Shown here: piece after piece, positions 54,905 to 63,786 of the stretch
Position numbering within the stretch: position 1 is the first letter of the stretch
How the letters are laid out: each line of letters begins with the position of its first letter
DNA from: Erythrobacter rubeus
Lineage (GTDB): Bacteria; Pseudomonadota; Alphaproteobacteria; Sphingomonadales; Sphingomonadaceae
DNA length: 64,000 nt
Direction: 5' to 3'
NCBI RefSeq assembly: GCF_014705715.1
Contig: NZ_JACXLC010000001.1
Coordinates: 2,417,860 to 2,481,859 of the forward strand
The notes under the pieces: generated by a model
What the model saw: the letters and a program-made list of their open reading frames with translations, nothing else
Databases searched by the model: none
What the model was told of the DNA's origin: nothing
Translations under genes and position numbers: made by a program

Positions 54905-56713
54905 ATGGGTTCGGATGCACCATTCGTATTGCTGGATGACGCGCGGGCGGAGAACGCTGCCGACGCTCTGCTGTATGAAAATCCGCGCGAGATCTTCGTC
55001 GCCTATCGCCCAGACGAAGTCGCCGATGTGCTGGCGCGGGCCGCCGATGCGCAGGCCGAGGGTCGGGGGACGCTGGCAGGCTATATCGCGTACGAAGCCG
55101 GTCTCGCTCTGGAGCCGAAGCTCGCGGGCCTTGCTGAAGCGCGCAGCGGAGACATGGGGCCACTGATCTGGCTCGGCCTGTTCGAACGGGCAGAGAGTAT
55201 GGCAGCCGAGACTGTGCCCGAATGGTTGGCGTCGCGCAGCAAGGGACAGGCAAGCATCGGGCCGCTTGACCCGCAGCTTTCGCCAGGAGGTTACGAGGCG
55301 GTGTTCGCCGCGCTGCGTGAAGCAATCCACGCTGGCGACATCTATCAGGCAAACCTGACCTATCCACTCGCCGGATCATACCGCGGCGATCCGATTGCGC
55401 TTTACACTGCGCTGCGCCCGTCGGCTCAGGCTGGCTATGGCGGCGTCCTGTTCGATGGTTCGCACTGGCTGCTGAGCTTCTCTCCCGAACTGTTCACCGC
55501 GCTCGATGGCGATCAGGCCAAGGTCAAACCGATGAAGGGCACCCGTCCGCGCGGCGCCGACGACGCGTCCGACTTGGCCCTTGCCGAAGAGCTTGCCTCG
55601 TCGGTCAAGGACAAGGCCGAAAACTTGATGATCGTCGACCTGATGCGCAACGATCTCTCCCGCGTGGCAGTGCCGGGCAGCGTGCGGGTCGATGCACCGT
55701 TTGCTATCGAAAGCTACCCCACGGTGCATCAGATGGTCTCAAGCGTCCGCGCACAGCTAACACCCGGCAAGAATGCCGCCGACCTCGTCCGCGCGCTGTT
55801 TCCCTGCGGTTCGATCACCGGAGCGCCAAAGATCCGCGCGATGGAGCTCATCGATCGGCATGAGCGCGATGCGCGCGGGCCCTATTGCGGCGCGATCGGC
55901 CGGATCGATGCGGACGGAAACGCCGCTTTCAATGTCGCGATCCGCACGCTGCGTCTGACTCCGATCGAAAACGGGCAGGGCACCGCAGTGCTGGGCATCG
56001 GTTCTGCGATCGTCGCCGATAGCGACGCGCTCGGCGAAAGGCGCGAATGCGAAGTGAAAGCCGGTTTTGCGCGGCGATCTTCGCCCGCACATCTCGCCCC
56101 AGGGTTCGACCTTATCGAAACGATGGAATTCAACCCAGAAATCGGGATTGCGCTGCTCGAACTGCATCTGGCGCGCATGAAGAAGAGCGCGAGCGCGCTC
56201 GGTTTCGAATTCGATCGGCACGCCGCGCGCAACCAGATCCAGGCGCTGTGTTTCGAGCTCGATCAGCCGGCCAAGCTGCGCCTCCTGTTGTCGCGCAGCG
56301 GGGCGACTGCGTTGGAGACTGCACCTATGCCTACACCGTTGACCGATCCGGTTTCGGTGATAGCGCTCCCCAACCCCCTCGATCCGTCGGACTGGCGGCT
56401 CTCGCACAAGACCAGCGATCGCGGTTTCTACGAAGATGCGCTCGCCGCGGCGCAGCAGGAGGACGCTGCCGAAGCGATCCTCTTGCGCAGCGATGGCCTC
56501 GTGACCGAAGGCAGCTACACCAATGTCTTTGTCGAGCGCGACGGGACACTGCTCACCCCGCCCGCGCGGCTCGGCCTGCTGCCGGGTGTGCTGCGCGAAT
56601 TCCTAATCGAAAAAGAGCGCGCGGTAGAAGCCGAATTGACGCTCGACGACCTCACCGAAGGCTTCCTGCTCGGCAATGCCGTGCGCGGCCTGTTCAAAGG
56701 CAAGCTGATATGA
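54905..56713 (+). CDS. pabB: Aminodeoxychorismate synthase component I fused to aminodeoxychorismate lyase (PabB-PabC)
   Basis: A 602-residue fusion making 4-aminobenzoate for folate. The PabB part (about 1-370) has the chorismate-binding blocks [27 protein letters not shown] and [19 protein letters not shown]. The C-terminal part (about 375-602) is a PLP aminotransferase class IV lyase with the PLP lysine in [12 protein letters not shown] and [20 protein letters not shown]. Such fusions are common in alphaproteobacteria. A separate PabA glutaminase subunit is needed and is not here. ATG 54905 is supported by homology. It overlaps the pseudouridine synthase gene by ATGA at 56710. Confidence 0.92.
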   Translation: MGSDAPFVLLDDARAENAADALLYENPREIFVAYRPDEVADVLARAADAQAEGRGTLAGYIAYEAGLALEPKLAGLAEARSGDMGPLIWLGLFERAESMAAETVPEWLASRSKGQASIGPLDPQLSPGGYEAVFAALREAIHAGDIYQANLTYPLAGSYRGDPIALYTALRPSAQAGYGGVLFDGSHWLLSFSPELFTALDGDQAKVKPMKGTRPRGADDASDLALAEELASSVKDKAENLMIVDLMRNDLSRVAVPGSVRVDAPFAIESYPTVHQMVSSVRAQLTPGKNAADLVRALFPCGSITGAPKIRAMELIDRHERDARGPYCGAIGRIDADGNAAFNVAIRTLRLTPIENGQGTAVLGIGSAIVADSDALGERRECEVKAGFARRSSPAHLAPGFDLIETMEFNPEIGIALLELHLARMKKSASALGFEFDRHAARNQIQALCFELDQPAKLRLLLSRSGATALETAPMPTPLTDPVSVIALPNPLDPSDWRLSHKTSDRGFYEDALAAAQQEDAAEAILLRSDGLVTEGSYTNVFVERDGTLLTPPARLGLLPGVLREFLIEKERAVEAELTLDDLTEGFLLGNAVRGLFKGKLI

Positions 56714-57444
56714 ATATCCCGATCCTGTTCGAAGACGGCGAGGCGCTTGTCATCGATAAGCCTGCGGGCCTGCCGGTCGACCGGCCCAAGCGCGGAGGAC
56801 CGGCTCTCTTCGACCATATCGAGCAATTGAAGCTCGGGTTTCAGCGTCCCCCGGTCGCGGTTCACCGGCTCGACACGGACACCAGCGGCTGCCTGCTAAT
56901 GGCGCGCAATCCGAAGGCGCTGAAGCGGTTCAACCAGGCATTCGAGGACCGGCTGGTCGGCAAGACCTATCTCGCGGTCATCGATTTCGAACCGGCCGAG
57001 CAATCGGGCACGATCGAGCTGTCGCTTTCTAAAATCAGCTCGGCGGAAAAGGGCTGGCGCATGATCGCAGCGAAGAAGGGCAAGCCTGCGATTTCGCATT
57101 GGGAGCTGATCCAGACCATCGGAGAAGGGGACCGCAAACGCTCGCTTATCCGCTTTCGTCCGGAGACCGGCCGTACACACCAGCTGCGCGTCCACGCATT
57201 GCAGGGCCTCGGTGCGCCGTTGCTTGGCGATCCCGTTTACGGGCCAGTGCGCGGACAGAACAAGGGTGCGCCGCGGACCATGCTTCATGCCGAGGCAATC
57301 CACATGACGCGACCGGGCAAGGATTCCGTGAGCGCTTTCGCGCCCTTTCCCGAAGACTTCGTGCGTGCCGGGCTGACCGCGCCCGAGCCGCCCGCCCCGC
57401 CGGTGCGCGAACCGGCAGCAGCGACACCGGCGGACGATGGATAA
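56710..57444 (+). CDS. RluA-family RNA pseudouridine synthase
   Basis: A 244-residue pseudouridine synthase. The catalytic aspartate is in VHRLDTDTSGCLLMARN. The family's C-terminal marks RPETGRTHQLRVHALQGLGAPLLGDPVYG follow. The N-terminal ALVIDKPAGLPVDRPKRGG is the usual KPAG block; there is no S4 domain, so it resembles RluA or TruC rather than RluC/RluD. Target uridine is unknown. The Ala/Pro-rich tail (APEPPAPPVREPAAATPADDG) looks disordered. It overlaps pabBC upstream and arfB downstream. Confidence 0.9.
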   Translation: MNIPILFEDGEALVIDKPAGLPVDRPKRGGPALFDHIEQLKLGFQRPPVAVHRLDTDTSGCLLMARNPKALKRFNQAFEDRLVGKTYLAVIDFEPAEQSGTIELSLSKISSAEKGWRMIAAKKGKPAISHWELIQTIGEGDRKRSLIRFRPETGRTHQLRVHALQGLGAPLLGDPVYGPVRGQNKGAPRTMLHAEAIHMTRPGKDSVSAFAPFPEDFVRAGLTAPEPPAPPVREPAAATPADDG

Positions 57445-57853
57445 GGGGCTGCTCGACCGCGCCCACGCGCTTGCCGAAGAGAGCTTTCTCGCAGGCTCCG
57501 GCCCCGGCGGGCAGAATGCGAACAAGGTCGCAACCGAAGTGCAGCTGCGCCTGAACATCTATGCGCTGCGCTTGCCGCCGCCGGTGTTTGCGCGCCTGCG
57601 CGATATTGCCGGATCGAAGCTGACGGCGGCTGGCGATTTGCTGATCACCGCCCGTCAGCACCGCACGCAGGACGCGAACCGTCAGGCCGCGCGCGACAAA
57701 TTGGAGGAGATGCTGGAAGCCGCGCACCGCCAACCCAAGAAGCGCGCGAAGACTCGGATCAACCGGGTCGGCAAGACCAAGCGGCTGAAATCGAAAAAGG
57801 CGCGCGGCGAAGTGAAGGCCAAACGCGGCAAGGTCAGCCGATCGGATTGGTAG
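57437..57853 (+). CDS. arfB: Peptidyl-tRNA hydrolase ArfB (ribosome rescue)
   Basis: A 138-residue release-factor-like protein that frees ribosomes stalled at the end of truncated mRNA. It has the catalytic GGQ in AGSGPGGQNANKVATEVQL and the long basic C-terminal tail (RAKTRINRVGKTKRLKSKKARGEVKAKRGKV) that enters the empty mRNA channel. There is no codon-recognition domain, which separates it from RF1/RF2. It overlaps the pseudouridine synthase gene by eight bases. Confidence 0.93.
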   Translation: MDKGLLDRAHALAEESFLAGSGPGGQNANKVATEVQLRLNIYALRLPPPVFARLRDIAGSKLTAAGDLLITARQHRTQDANRQAARDKLEEMLEAAHRQPKKRAKTRINRVGKTKRLKSKKARGEVKAKRGKVSRSDW

Positions 57854-57995
57854 CTCCGCGGTGCTGCAATGCTTGACTTTTCCCCGTGAATCGGCAATTG
57901 GCGCGCATCTGATGGCGGTGCACCACGTTAAGGGGCGCGCCGCTTTATATTTTCTGGCCGCTGATCGGCCCACCAGACAGATTTAGGATACCGCC

Positions 57996-58163
57996 ATGGC
58001 GAAGCCCGCAACCGTCAAGATCAAGCTCGTCTCGACCGAGGGCACGGGCTTTTACTACACGACCAAGAAAAACCCGCGCAACATCACCGAAAAGATGGTG
58101 TTCCGCAAATACGATCCGGTCGCGAAAAAGCACGTCGAATTCAAAGAAGCGAAGATCAAATAA
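57996..58163 (+). CDS. rpmG: Ribosomal protein L33
   Basis: A 55-residue large-subunit ribosomal protein starting [20 protein letters not shown], with the typical [20 protein letters not shown] and ending EAKIK. It has no zinc-binding cysteine pairs, so it is the zinc-independent form. AGGA is seven bases upstream of the ATG. It is monocistronic; the AT-rich run TTTATATTTT about 50 bases upstream may hold the -10 element. Confidence 0.95.
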   Translation: MAKPATVKIKLVSTEGTGFYYTTKKNPRNITEKMVFRKYDPVAKKHVEFKEAKIK

Positions 58164-58275
58164 TCTTCTGCGTGAGCGGGGTGGACGGCGGACTTGCCGA
58201 TTTCGCCTTGCCCCTTGAAATCTCGCCAGTTCAGCCGCAGTTCAACGCCTCATCCCTATCGATCGAGGCATGACA

Positions 58276-58953
58276 ATGCTGAAAAATTTCATCTCCAGCC
58301 GCCTTGCGCGGGTCACCATTGCCGGTGTCGCAGGGGCGCTTGCGCTCACTCTACCGGTCGCCGCTCCGTTCGGGGCTGTGCCCGCTGCAAACGCGCAAAC
58401 GAACGCAGCCGATCTTGACCGCGCTGTGGCTGCCTTGCGCGCCATTTCGACGATGCGCGCCGATTTCTCGCAGACCGACCGCGCGGGCAATGTCGCTTAC
58501 GGCACGATGACACTGAAACGTCCGGGCAAGATCCGGTTCGATTACGGGAAGGACGCAGATCTGCTGGTCGTGTCCAATGGCCGCTCGCTTTACATGGTCG
58601 ATTACGAGGTCAACCAGGTCGAACGCTGGCCGATCAGAAAGTCGCCGCTCGGCGCGCTGCTCGATCCCAACCGCGACATGAAGAAGTACGGAAAGCTCAA
58701 CCCGACGGGCAATCCGGATGTCCTCAGCATCGAGGTTCGCGATCCCGATCGGCCTGAATTCGGCGTCATCAATCTTATCTTCGTGCGCAATTCCCGTGCG
58801 CCAGGCGGGCTCGAGCTGACACATTGGGTGGCTCTCGATGCCCAGAACTATCGCACAACAGTGCGCCTCTCGAATCACCGTTACGGGATTTCGGTCGCGG
58901 AGAGCGCGTTTGAATTCAGAGATCCGCGCCGATCATCTCGTCGCCCAAGATGA
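58276..58953 (+). CDS. LolA-family outer-membrane lipoprotein carrier
   Basis: A 225-residue periplasmic protein with a signal peptide (ending AANAQT) and a LolA-like half-barrel: LDRAVAALRAISTMRADFSQTDRAGNVAYGTMTLKRPGKIRFDYG, then SNGRSLYMVDYEVNQVERWPIRKSPLGALLDP. It carries lipoproteins across the periplasm, or is a paralogue with another hydrophobic ligand. The ATG at 58276 is chosen because GAGG lies seven bases before it; the ATG at 58270 overlaps that site. A strong promoter for a predicted small RNA begins about 60 bases after the stop. Confidence 0.88.
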   Translation: MLKNFISSRLARVTIAGVAGALALTLPVAAPFGAVPAANAQTNAADLDRAVAALRAISTMRADFSQTDRAGNVAYGTMTLKRPGKIRFDYGKDADLLVVSNGRSLYMVDYEVNQVERWPIRKSPLGALLDPNRDMKKYGKLNPTGNPDVLSIEVRDPDRPEFGVINLIFVRNSRAPGGLELTHWVALDAQNYRTTVRLSNHRYGISVAESAFEFRDPRRSSRRPR

Positions 58954-59011
58954 ACGCTTCACCCTCTATAGGTGGTAGTATTGCGACAAATTCACGTCGA
59001 AATTCATATAC

Positions 59012-59039
59012 GTGACAGAGAAAACCTAGTATTTATACA
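59012..59039 (+). promoter_or_regulatory. Strong sigma-70-like promoter in an intergenic gap
   Basis: GTGACA (59012-59017) and TATACA (59034-59039) are separated by 16 bases; the start would fall at about 59044-59046. No reading frame follows before a terminator 80 bases downstream, so it should drive a small RNA. Confidence 0.55.
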
Positions 59040-59043
59040 GAAC

Positions 59044-59165
59044 AAGTCGGTCGGAGGAGGGTTTCCCCCCTGTTGCCCACCTTTTAAAAAAGCCGCCTTG
59101 TGCAAGCGTGACGAACGCTAAAAGGAACCCCTGTCCCACCGCCCCCGGGACAGGGGTTTTCTTTT
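59044..59165 (+). ncRNA. Predicted small RNA, about 120 nt
   Basis: A transcript from the promoter at 59012-59039 to the terminator at 59126-59165 would be about 120 nt and has no start codon with a ribosome site. It holds an imperfect purine/pyrimidine hairpin (GGAGGAGGG with CCCCCC, about 59053-59070), a small stem AGCGT/ACGCT near 59105-59120 and the terminator with a C-rich loop. The C-runs could pair with Shine-Dalgarno sequences, as in several alphaproteobacterial small RNAs. It matches no family I can name. Confidence 0.5.
59126..59165 (+). terminator. Strong rho-independent terminator
   Basis: A 12-base-pair perfect stem AACCCCTGTCCC / GGGACAGGGGTT with the nine-base loop ACCGCCCCC, running into TTTTCTTTT. 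It ends the predicted small RNA on the plus strand; the alkaline phosphatase gene stops 36 bases further on from the other side. Confidence 0.9.
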
Positions 59166-59201
59166 ATCCGACGTAAGTGCGTTACGCGATGCTCGCGGGG
59201 T

Positions 59202-60626
59202 TCAATCCCAGCCGAAAGCTCTGCGGATGATGTCGTAGATCACGTTCTGCTCGATCACCCCGCGTGCGCCTTCTGCGCCGGGGCCGGTTGCGTACAGCGC
59301 CACGTCCTCGCCCGCATGGGTCTCGCTGCCGGTCGGAATTGCCGCCTGCTGGCGCGCCTGCACCCCTGTTTCGGGAATGGGCCGTTCGGCCAGGTTGGCA
59401 ATCGAACCGGGGCCATTGGCATAGCCGAGCGTGGTGTAGGGCTTGCCGTCCTCCGCCGTCGCGGCCTCCGTCACCTCTTCGCCGCCTTCGGGCGGTGGGA
59501 CGACCAGGCCAAGGATATCGTTGCCGCGGCGAGGGTAACCGGCAATTGTGAACACGTGGCTGTGGTCCGCCGTCACCATGATGAGCGTTTCGGCAGGATC
59601 GGTGTTGTCGATGGCGTACTGTACCGCGCGGGCGAGCTCGACTGTCTCTTCGAGCGCATAGCCTGCCCGGCCTGCATGGTGGCCGTGATCGATCCGCCCG
59701 GATTCGACCATCAGGTAATAACCTTCGGGATCGTCCTTGAGCCGGCTGATCGCCTGCGCGGTCATTTCGGTGAGGGTGGGCTCGCTCTCGTCGCGCTCCG
59801 GATCGGCCATGTAATCCATGTGGCTGAGATCGAAGAGGCCGAATACGGGCCGGTCCATCGGCGCGGCGGCGAGCTGGGTCTTGTCGCTCACATAGGTTCC
59901 GCCGGTACGCGCAGACCATTGCGCCGGCAGGTCTGCGTCCGCTTCCGCGCGGCGACCGCCATTGTCGGGCCCGAAAAAAGCCGCAATCCCGCCGCCCAGC
60001 GCCACATCCCAATCAGCGTTGATCATCTGGACTGCGATATCATCGCATCCCAGCCCGCGCTGGTCCTCGGGGATAGCCGCGTCTGCTTCCCAGCCGCGAT
60101 CCGCGCTGCGCGCATAAACGCTTGCGGGTGTCGCATGCGTCAGGCGGGCGGTGGAGACGATACCGAGCGCAAGGCCTTTCTCCTTGACCTCTTCGCCCAG
60201 CAGCGGGAGCGGATTGGCAAGCCCCGATGCACAATCGCCGCGCACCGTATCGGGGCCGACGCCCAGAAGGCCGATCCTAGTTTTCTGGCCCGAATGCATC
60301 GCCGTCGCCGTGCCCGCGCTGTCGGGCACCTGCGCGTTGGTGTTGTAGGTCTTCACCAGCGCGACATTTTCGAACCCCTCGAAGCTCAAGAGGTTTTCCT
60401 CACCGCTCTCGCCGCGTTTCTGCCCTTCGTAGATCCGCGCGGCGGTGATGGTCGAAATGCCCATGCCATCGCCAATGAAGAGGATCACGTTCTTCGCAGT
60501 CTTCGGTGCTTCCGGCACCGGCGCGCTTGCGCTTTGCAGCGGAGCCGATCCTTCGGACGACGTGCATGCGGAGAGCGGCAGCGCCGCGCTTGCCATCAGC
60601 ATTGCGAGTTTGATCGAGCGTGTCAT
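59202..60626 (-). CDS. Alkaline phosphatase lipoprotein (PhoA family)
   Basis: A 474-residue phosphomonoesterase anchored by a lipobox (LSAC). The metal and catalytic sites are visible: FIGDGMGISTITAARI, the phosphorylated serine in VPDSAGTATAM, VESGRIDHGHHAGRA, MVTADHSHVFT and the late HAGEDVALYATGPGA. It cleaves phosphate esters in the periplasm or at the outer membrane. The ATG at 60626 has a full AGGAGG nine bases upstream. No PHO box was recognised in front of it, unlike pstS. It diverges from xth. Confidence 0.93.
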   Translation of the reverse strand: MTRSIKLAMLMASAALPLSACTSSEGSAPLQSASAPVPEAPKTAKNVILFIGDGMGISTITAARIYEGQKRGESGEENLLSFEGFENVALVKTYNTNAQVPDSAGTATAMHSGQKTRIGLLGVGPDTVRGDCASGLANPLPLLGEEVKEKGLALGIVSTARLTHATPASVYARSADRGWEADAAIPEDQRGLGCDDIAVQMINADWDVALGGGIAAFFGPDNGGRRAEADADLPAQWSARTGGTYVSDKTQLAAAPMDRPVFGLFDLSHMDYMADPERDESEPTLTEMTAQAISRLKDDPEGYYLMVESGRIDHGHHAGRAGYALEETVELARAVQYAIDNTDPAETLIMVTADHSHVFTIAGYPRRGNDILGLVVPPPEGGEEVTEAATAEDGKPYTTLGYANGPGSIANLAERPIPETGVQARQQAAIPTGSETHAGEDVALYATGPGAEGARGVIEQNVIYDIIRRAFGWD

Positions 60627-60726
60627 GGGCTGGAACCTCCTGAAGTTTGTCCTTCGCTATCGGATGCGAATGCTACGGGAAAGTGAAAGGTGGAGTTTCT
60701 CCGCATGTCTCCCTAAGTCGCTGTGC

Positions 60727-61515
60727 ATGGTCTCTGTTGCTACCTGGAACATCAATTCCGTTCGCCTGCGCCTGCCGCTCGTCGAAAAATACCTGCGCGA
60801 AGAGGCGCCGGATATCCTCTGCCTGCAGGAAATCAAATGTCAGGAGCACCAGTTTCCAGCCGAAGCCCTGGCGGAGCTGGGCTATGAGCACCAGGCGGTG
60901 CATGGGCAGAAGGGTTATCACGGCGTTGCCACGGTCAGCCGCCTGCCGCTGCGCGAAACCTCGCGCCATGACTGGCAGGACAATGGCGAGGCCCGCCATG
61001 TCGGCGTCGAAGTCGTCGGCAAGGACTTCATCGTGGAGAATGTCTACATCCCCGCTGGCGGCGATGTCCCCGACCGCGAGGTCAACGCTAAATTCGGACA
61101 GAAGCTCGATTTTCTCGGGCGTATGGCCCGCTGGGCCGAGAGCATCGACAAACCGACGCTGATCGTAGGCGATTTCAATATCGCCCCGCTCGAAAGCGAC
61201 GTCTGGAGCCACAAGCAATTGCTGAAGGTCGTCAGCCACACGCCGGTAGAAGTCGAGACCCTGCAGAAATTCAAGGATGCGCATGGCTGGACCGATATCG
61301 GGCGCGAACATATTCGCGATCCGGAACGCTATTACAGCTGGTGGTCCTATCGTTCGCCCGACTGGCGCAAGAATGACCGCGGGCGCAGGCTCGATCATAT
61401 GTGGGCAAGCCCCGATCTCGCCAAGCAGGCGATATCGCACCGCGTGCTCGAAGAGGCGCGCAGCTGGGAAAAACCATCGGATCACATCCCGCTCATCACG
61501 GAGTTCGATCTCTGA
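60727..61515 (+). CDS. xth: Exodeoxyribonuclease III (AP endonuclease)
   Basis: A 262-residue exonuclease III that nicks at abasic sites. Motifs in order: ATWNINSVRLRLP, DILCLQEIKCQ, ENVYIPAGGDV, VGDFNIAP, RLDHMWASP and SDHIPLITEF. Homology begins at the ATG at 60727; the longer open frame overlaps the phosphatase gene on the other strand. It works in the same pathway as the two glycosylases at 1.4-2.8 kb. Its stop codon is inside the CTGA where ribA coding seems to begin. Confidence 0.94.
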   Translation: MVSVATWNINSVRLRLPLVEKYLREEAPDILCLQEIKCQEHQFPAEALAELGYEHQAVHGQKGYHGVATVSRLPLRETSRHDWQDNGEARHVGVEVVGKDFIVENVYIPAGGDVPDREVNAKFGQKLDFLGRMARWAESIDKPTLIVGDFNIAPLESDVWSHKQLLKVVSHTPVEVETLQKFKDAHGWTDIGREHIRDPERYYSWWSYRSPDWRKNDRGRRLDHMWASPDLAKQAISHRVLEEARSWEKPSDHIPLITEFDL

Positions 61516-61553
61516 TCGAGTCAGCCACCCCCGCCCGGCGCGCCGCGCAAGCG

Positions 61554-62582
61554 GTGGACGCCCTGCGCCATGGCTGGCCGCTCGCATTCGCGGACGGTCC
61601 CGTCCTGCTGCCGGTCGAGACCGCAATCGCGAGCGGAGCGACTGCGCGGCGCATGCTGATTTCATCGGCGCGCGCAGTCACCCTCAAACTCGCCAACCAG
61701 CTTGAGGCGGCGGCTCCGCATGAGCCGGTCCTCATTCGCGGCGGAGAGCGGTTCGACATGAGCACCGCGGTGCCGATTGCGGACCCGGCGCTCGACCTTC
61801 GCAACCCCTTGAAAGGGCCGTTCAAGGCCGAGGCGATCGAATGGGAAGCCTCGGCGAAAGCGGCGATGGAGCTGGCGCGGATTGCTGGCATCCTTCCCGC
61901 CTTCATGGTCGATCCCGAGGATGCGGGCGAAGCGCAGCCAGTAACGGCGAGCGACCTCGACCATTACAGCGATGCGGGCTCGCTCGACATCATCACGCGG
62001 GCGCGGCTGCCGGTGAGTGCGAGCGACACTGCCGAGATTGTCGCGTTCCGATCTTCAGCGGATACGCGCGAGCACGTCGCGCTGATCATCGGCGAGCAGC
62101 GCGGAGACAGCGCGCCGCTGGTCCGGCTCCATTCCGAATGCCTGACCGGCGATATCCTCGGCAGCCTCAAATGCGATTGCGGCCCGCAGCTCGACGCGGC
62201 TCTGCACGCAATGGCCGAGCATGCCGAAAAAGACGGCGGCTGGGGCGCGCTGCTCTACATGCGGCAGGAAGGGCGCGGGATCGGGCTCGTGAACAAGCTG
62301 CGCGCTTACCGGTTGCAGGATGAAGGCTTCGACACGGTCGATGCGAATCAGCGCCTGGGGCTGCCCGATGAGGCGCGCGATTTCCCGACAGCCGCACGAA
62401 TGCTCGAATTGCTGGGCGCGACGACGATCCGGTTGATGACCAACAATCCGGCCAAGGTCGAAGCGTTGGAACAAGCCGAGATTGCCGTCACCGAGCGGGT
62501 CCAGCACCAGCTGCCCGATAATCCGCACAACGCCCGCTATCTCGCAACCAAGCGCGACCGTTCAGGGCACCTGCTCATATGA
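61554..62582 (+). CDS. ribA: GTP cyclohydrolase II, long form
   Basis: A protein of at least 342 residues catalysing the first step of riboflavin synthesis. The C-terminal domain has the zinc ligands in HSECLTGDILGSLKCDCGPQL, YMRQEGRGIGLVNKLRAY and RLMTNNPAKVEAL. About 150 N-terminal residues (GWPLAFADGPVLLPVETAIASG...) are extra compared with E. coli RibA and lack the DHBP synthase acidic motif; this long form is familiar in sphingomonads. GTG 61554 is the first canonical start after xth. Family-like residues (ATPARRAAQAVDALRHG) begin upstream, at a CTG (61512) with GGAG eight bases before it. The end overlaps the GNAT gene (ATGA). Confidence 0.9.
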   Translation: MDALRHGWPLAFADGPVLLPVETAIASGATARRMLISSARAVTLKLANQLEAAAPHEPVLIRGGERFDMSTAVPIADPALDLRNPLKGPFKAEAIEWEASAKAAMELARIAGILPAFMVDPEDAGEAQPVTASDLDHYSDAGSLDIITRARLPVSASDTAEIVAFRSSADTREHVALIIGEQRGDSAPLVRLHSECLTGDILGSLKCDCGPQLDAALHAMAEHAEKDGGWGALLYMRQEGRGIGLVNKLRAYRLQDEGFDTVDANQRLGLPDEARDFPTAARMLELLGATTIRLMTNNPAKVEALEQAEIAVTERVQHQLPDNPHNARYLATKRDRSGHLLI

Positions 62583-63091
62583 CAGGCCCGCAAATCCCGA
62601 TCACGATCCGGCCTGAAGCCTCCGGAGACGAGCGCACCATTTACTCGCTGACCGAAGCGGCATTCAGGGACATGCCGTTTTCCGAAGGCGACGAGCACCA
62701 TCTGGTGGACCGGCTCCGCCAGGCGGGCGACCTCGCCCTTTCACTGGTCGCCGAGGATGGGGCGAGGATCGTCGGGCATATCGCCTTTTCTCCGGTTATT
62801 ATTAGCGATGGGACACGCGGTTGGTTCGGACTGGGGCCAGTTTCGGTCTGGCCGGAATTGCAAAAGCGCGGCATAGGTGGTGCACTGATCAGACGCGGGA
62901 TCGCCGATCTGCGCCAGCGCGGCGCGAAGGGCATCGCGCTGCTTGGCAGCAACGAATACTACCCGCGCTTCGGTTTCGAGCATAAGCCGCAGCTGACCTA
63001 TCCCGGACCGCCGCCCGAATATTTTCAGTGCCTGCTCCTCGATGGAGAATGGCCTGCGGGCGAAATCAGCTTCGCGCCCGCTTTCGGCTGA
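62579..63091 (+). CDS. GNAT-family N-acetyltransferase
   Basis: A 170-residue acetyltransferase like the YhbS group: IRPEASGDERTIYSLTEAAFRDMPFSEGDEH at the start, acetyl-CoA loop VWPELQKRGIGGALIRRGI, and LLGSNEYYPRFGFE. The substrate is not predictable. The ATG at 62579 overlaps the ribA stop by four bases, making xth, ribA and this gene one transcription unit. Confidence 0.9.
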   Translation: MTGPQIPITIRPEASGDERTIYSLTEAAFRDMPFSEGDEHHLVDRLRQAGDLALSLVAEDGARIVGHIAFSPVIISDGTRGWFGLGPVSVWPELQKRGIGGALIRRGIADLRQRGAKGIALLGSNEYYPRFGFEHKPQLTYPGPPPEYFQCLLLDGEWPAGEISFAPAFG

Positions 63092-63111
63092 CGGATTTTG
63101 CCCGATCGCGC

Positions 63112-63234
63112 TCAGGCGACGAAGGCCGCGAGCGGGATCGCCGCGACGCAGAGGATCGCGACACTCGCACTGGCCCAGAGCCATGCGCGCGACAGCGTTG
63201 GCACCGGCCGCTCCGAAGAATTGGTTCGAGACAT
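63112..63234 (-). CDS. Small single-pass membrane protein, 40 residues
   Basis: A short frame from ATG 63234 to TGA 63112: MSRTNSSERPVPTLSRAWLW followed by a hydrophobic helix (ASVAILCVAAIPLAAFVA). AAAAGGGAG sits just upstream of the ATG. The polar N-terminus and C-terminal helix fit a small bitopic protein. It lies between convergent and divergent genes with nothing else on that strand. It is unrecognised and supported only by composition and the ribosome site. Confidence 0.45.
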   Translation of the reverse strand: MSRTNSSERPVPTLSRAWLWASASVAILCVAAIPLAAFVA

Positions 63235-63420
63235 ACTCCCTTTTACAAAGCAAGCGTTGACGAGGCGTTAACCATAGCGCGGTCCGCCGTGCACCCGCGC
63301 CACATCTTTGCCGCAATTCCCGCTTGGCGAGTGCCCTCCCTCTTCGCTACACCCTTCGGGTACAGCGCTGCGTGACCGGCAGGTGCGGGCGCCAAGGATA
63401 AAATCTCAGGAGGATAACCC

Positions 63421-63786
63421 ATGAAAAAATTCACCCGTCTCGCCTTGCTCGGCGCCGCCACGGCAGCGCTTGCTGCCTGCGGAAGTTCTGACGATGCATC
63501 GAGCGATCTCGAAGTCGATACCGTCGAGATTCCCGCCGATGAAGCGCTTGAGCCTGTGACCGAAGAACCGGTGGCAGATCCTGCCGCCACTCTCGATGCA
63601 GTCGAGGAACCTGCAGCCGTCGACAGCGAGACAGCGAACGAAGCCGCGGACGCCGCTGAAAATGTCGCGGCGGCAGTCGAAGCCGCCGAAGCTGCTGAAG
63701 CCGCCGCGGCTGCCGATGCAGCGGCTGCAGCCGACGCCGCAGAGGCAGCCGAAACAGCCAACGCTCTCGCTGCCGAAGAGGAATGA
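63421..63786 (+). CDS. Acidic, Ala/Glu-rich lipoprotein
   Basis: A 121-residue protein with a lipobox (ALAACG) after a short signal peptide (MKKFTRLALLGAATAALAAC). The mature part is made of Ala, Glu, Asp, Val and Thr: first a Pro-containing acidic stretch (to about residue 65), then a long Ala/Glu helix (ENVAAAVEAAEAAEAAAAAD...). AGGAGGA precedes the ATG. The function is unknown; an extended helical surface lipoprotein is likely. Its stop overlaps the ATG of a second lipoprotein gene (ATGA). Confidence 0.8.
   Translation: MKKFTRLALLGAATAALAACGSSDDASSDLEVDTVEIPADEALEPVTEEPVADPAATLDAVEEPAAVDSETANEAADAAENVAAAVEAAEAAEAAAAADAAAAADAAEAAETANALAAEEE

Noticed and set aside
56047..56709. A long upstream extension of the pseudouridine synthase frame
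   Set aside because: It lies wholly inside the PabC domain in another frame; the RluA-like homology begins at ATG 56710.
59316..60686. A 456-codon plus-strand frame
   Set aside because: It is antisense to the alkaline phosphatase, whose motifs are complete; high GC leaves opposite frames open.
63330..63375. ACCC-TTCG-GGT hairpin before the lipoprotein genes
   Set aside because: The stem is short with mismatches and has no T-tract on either strand, so it is not called a terminator.
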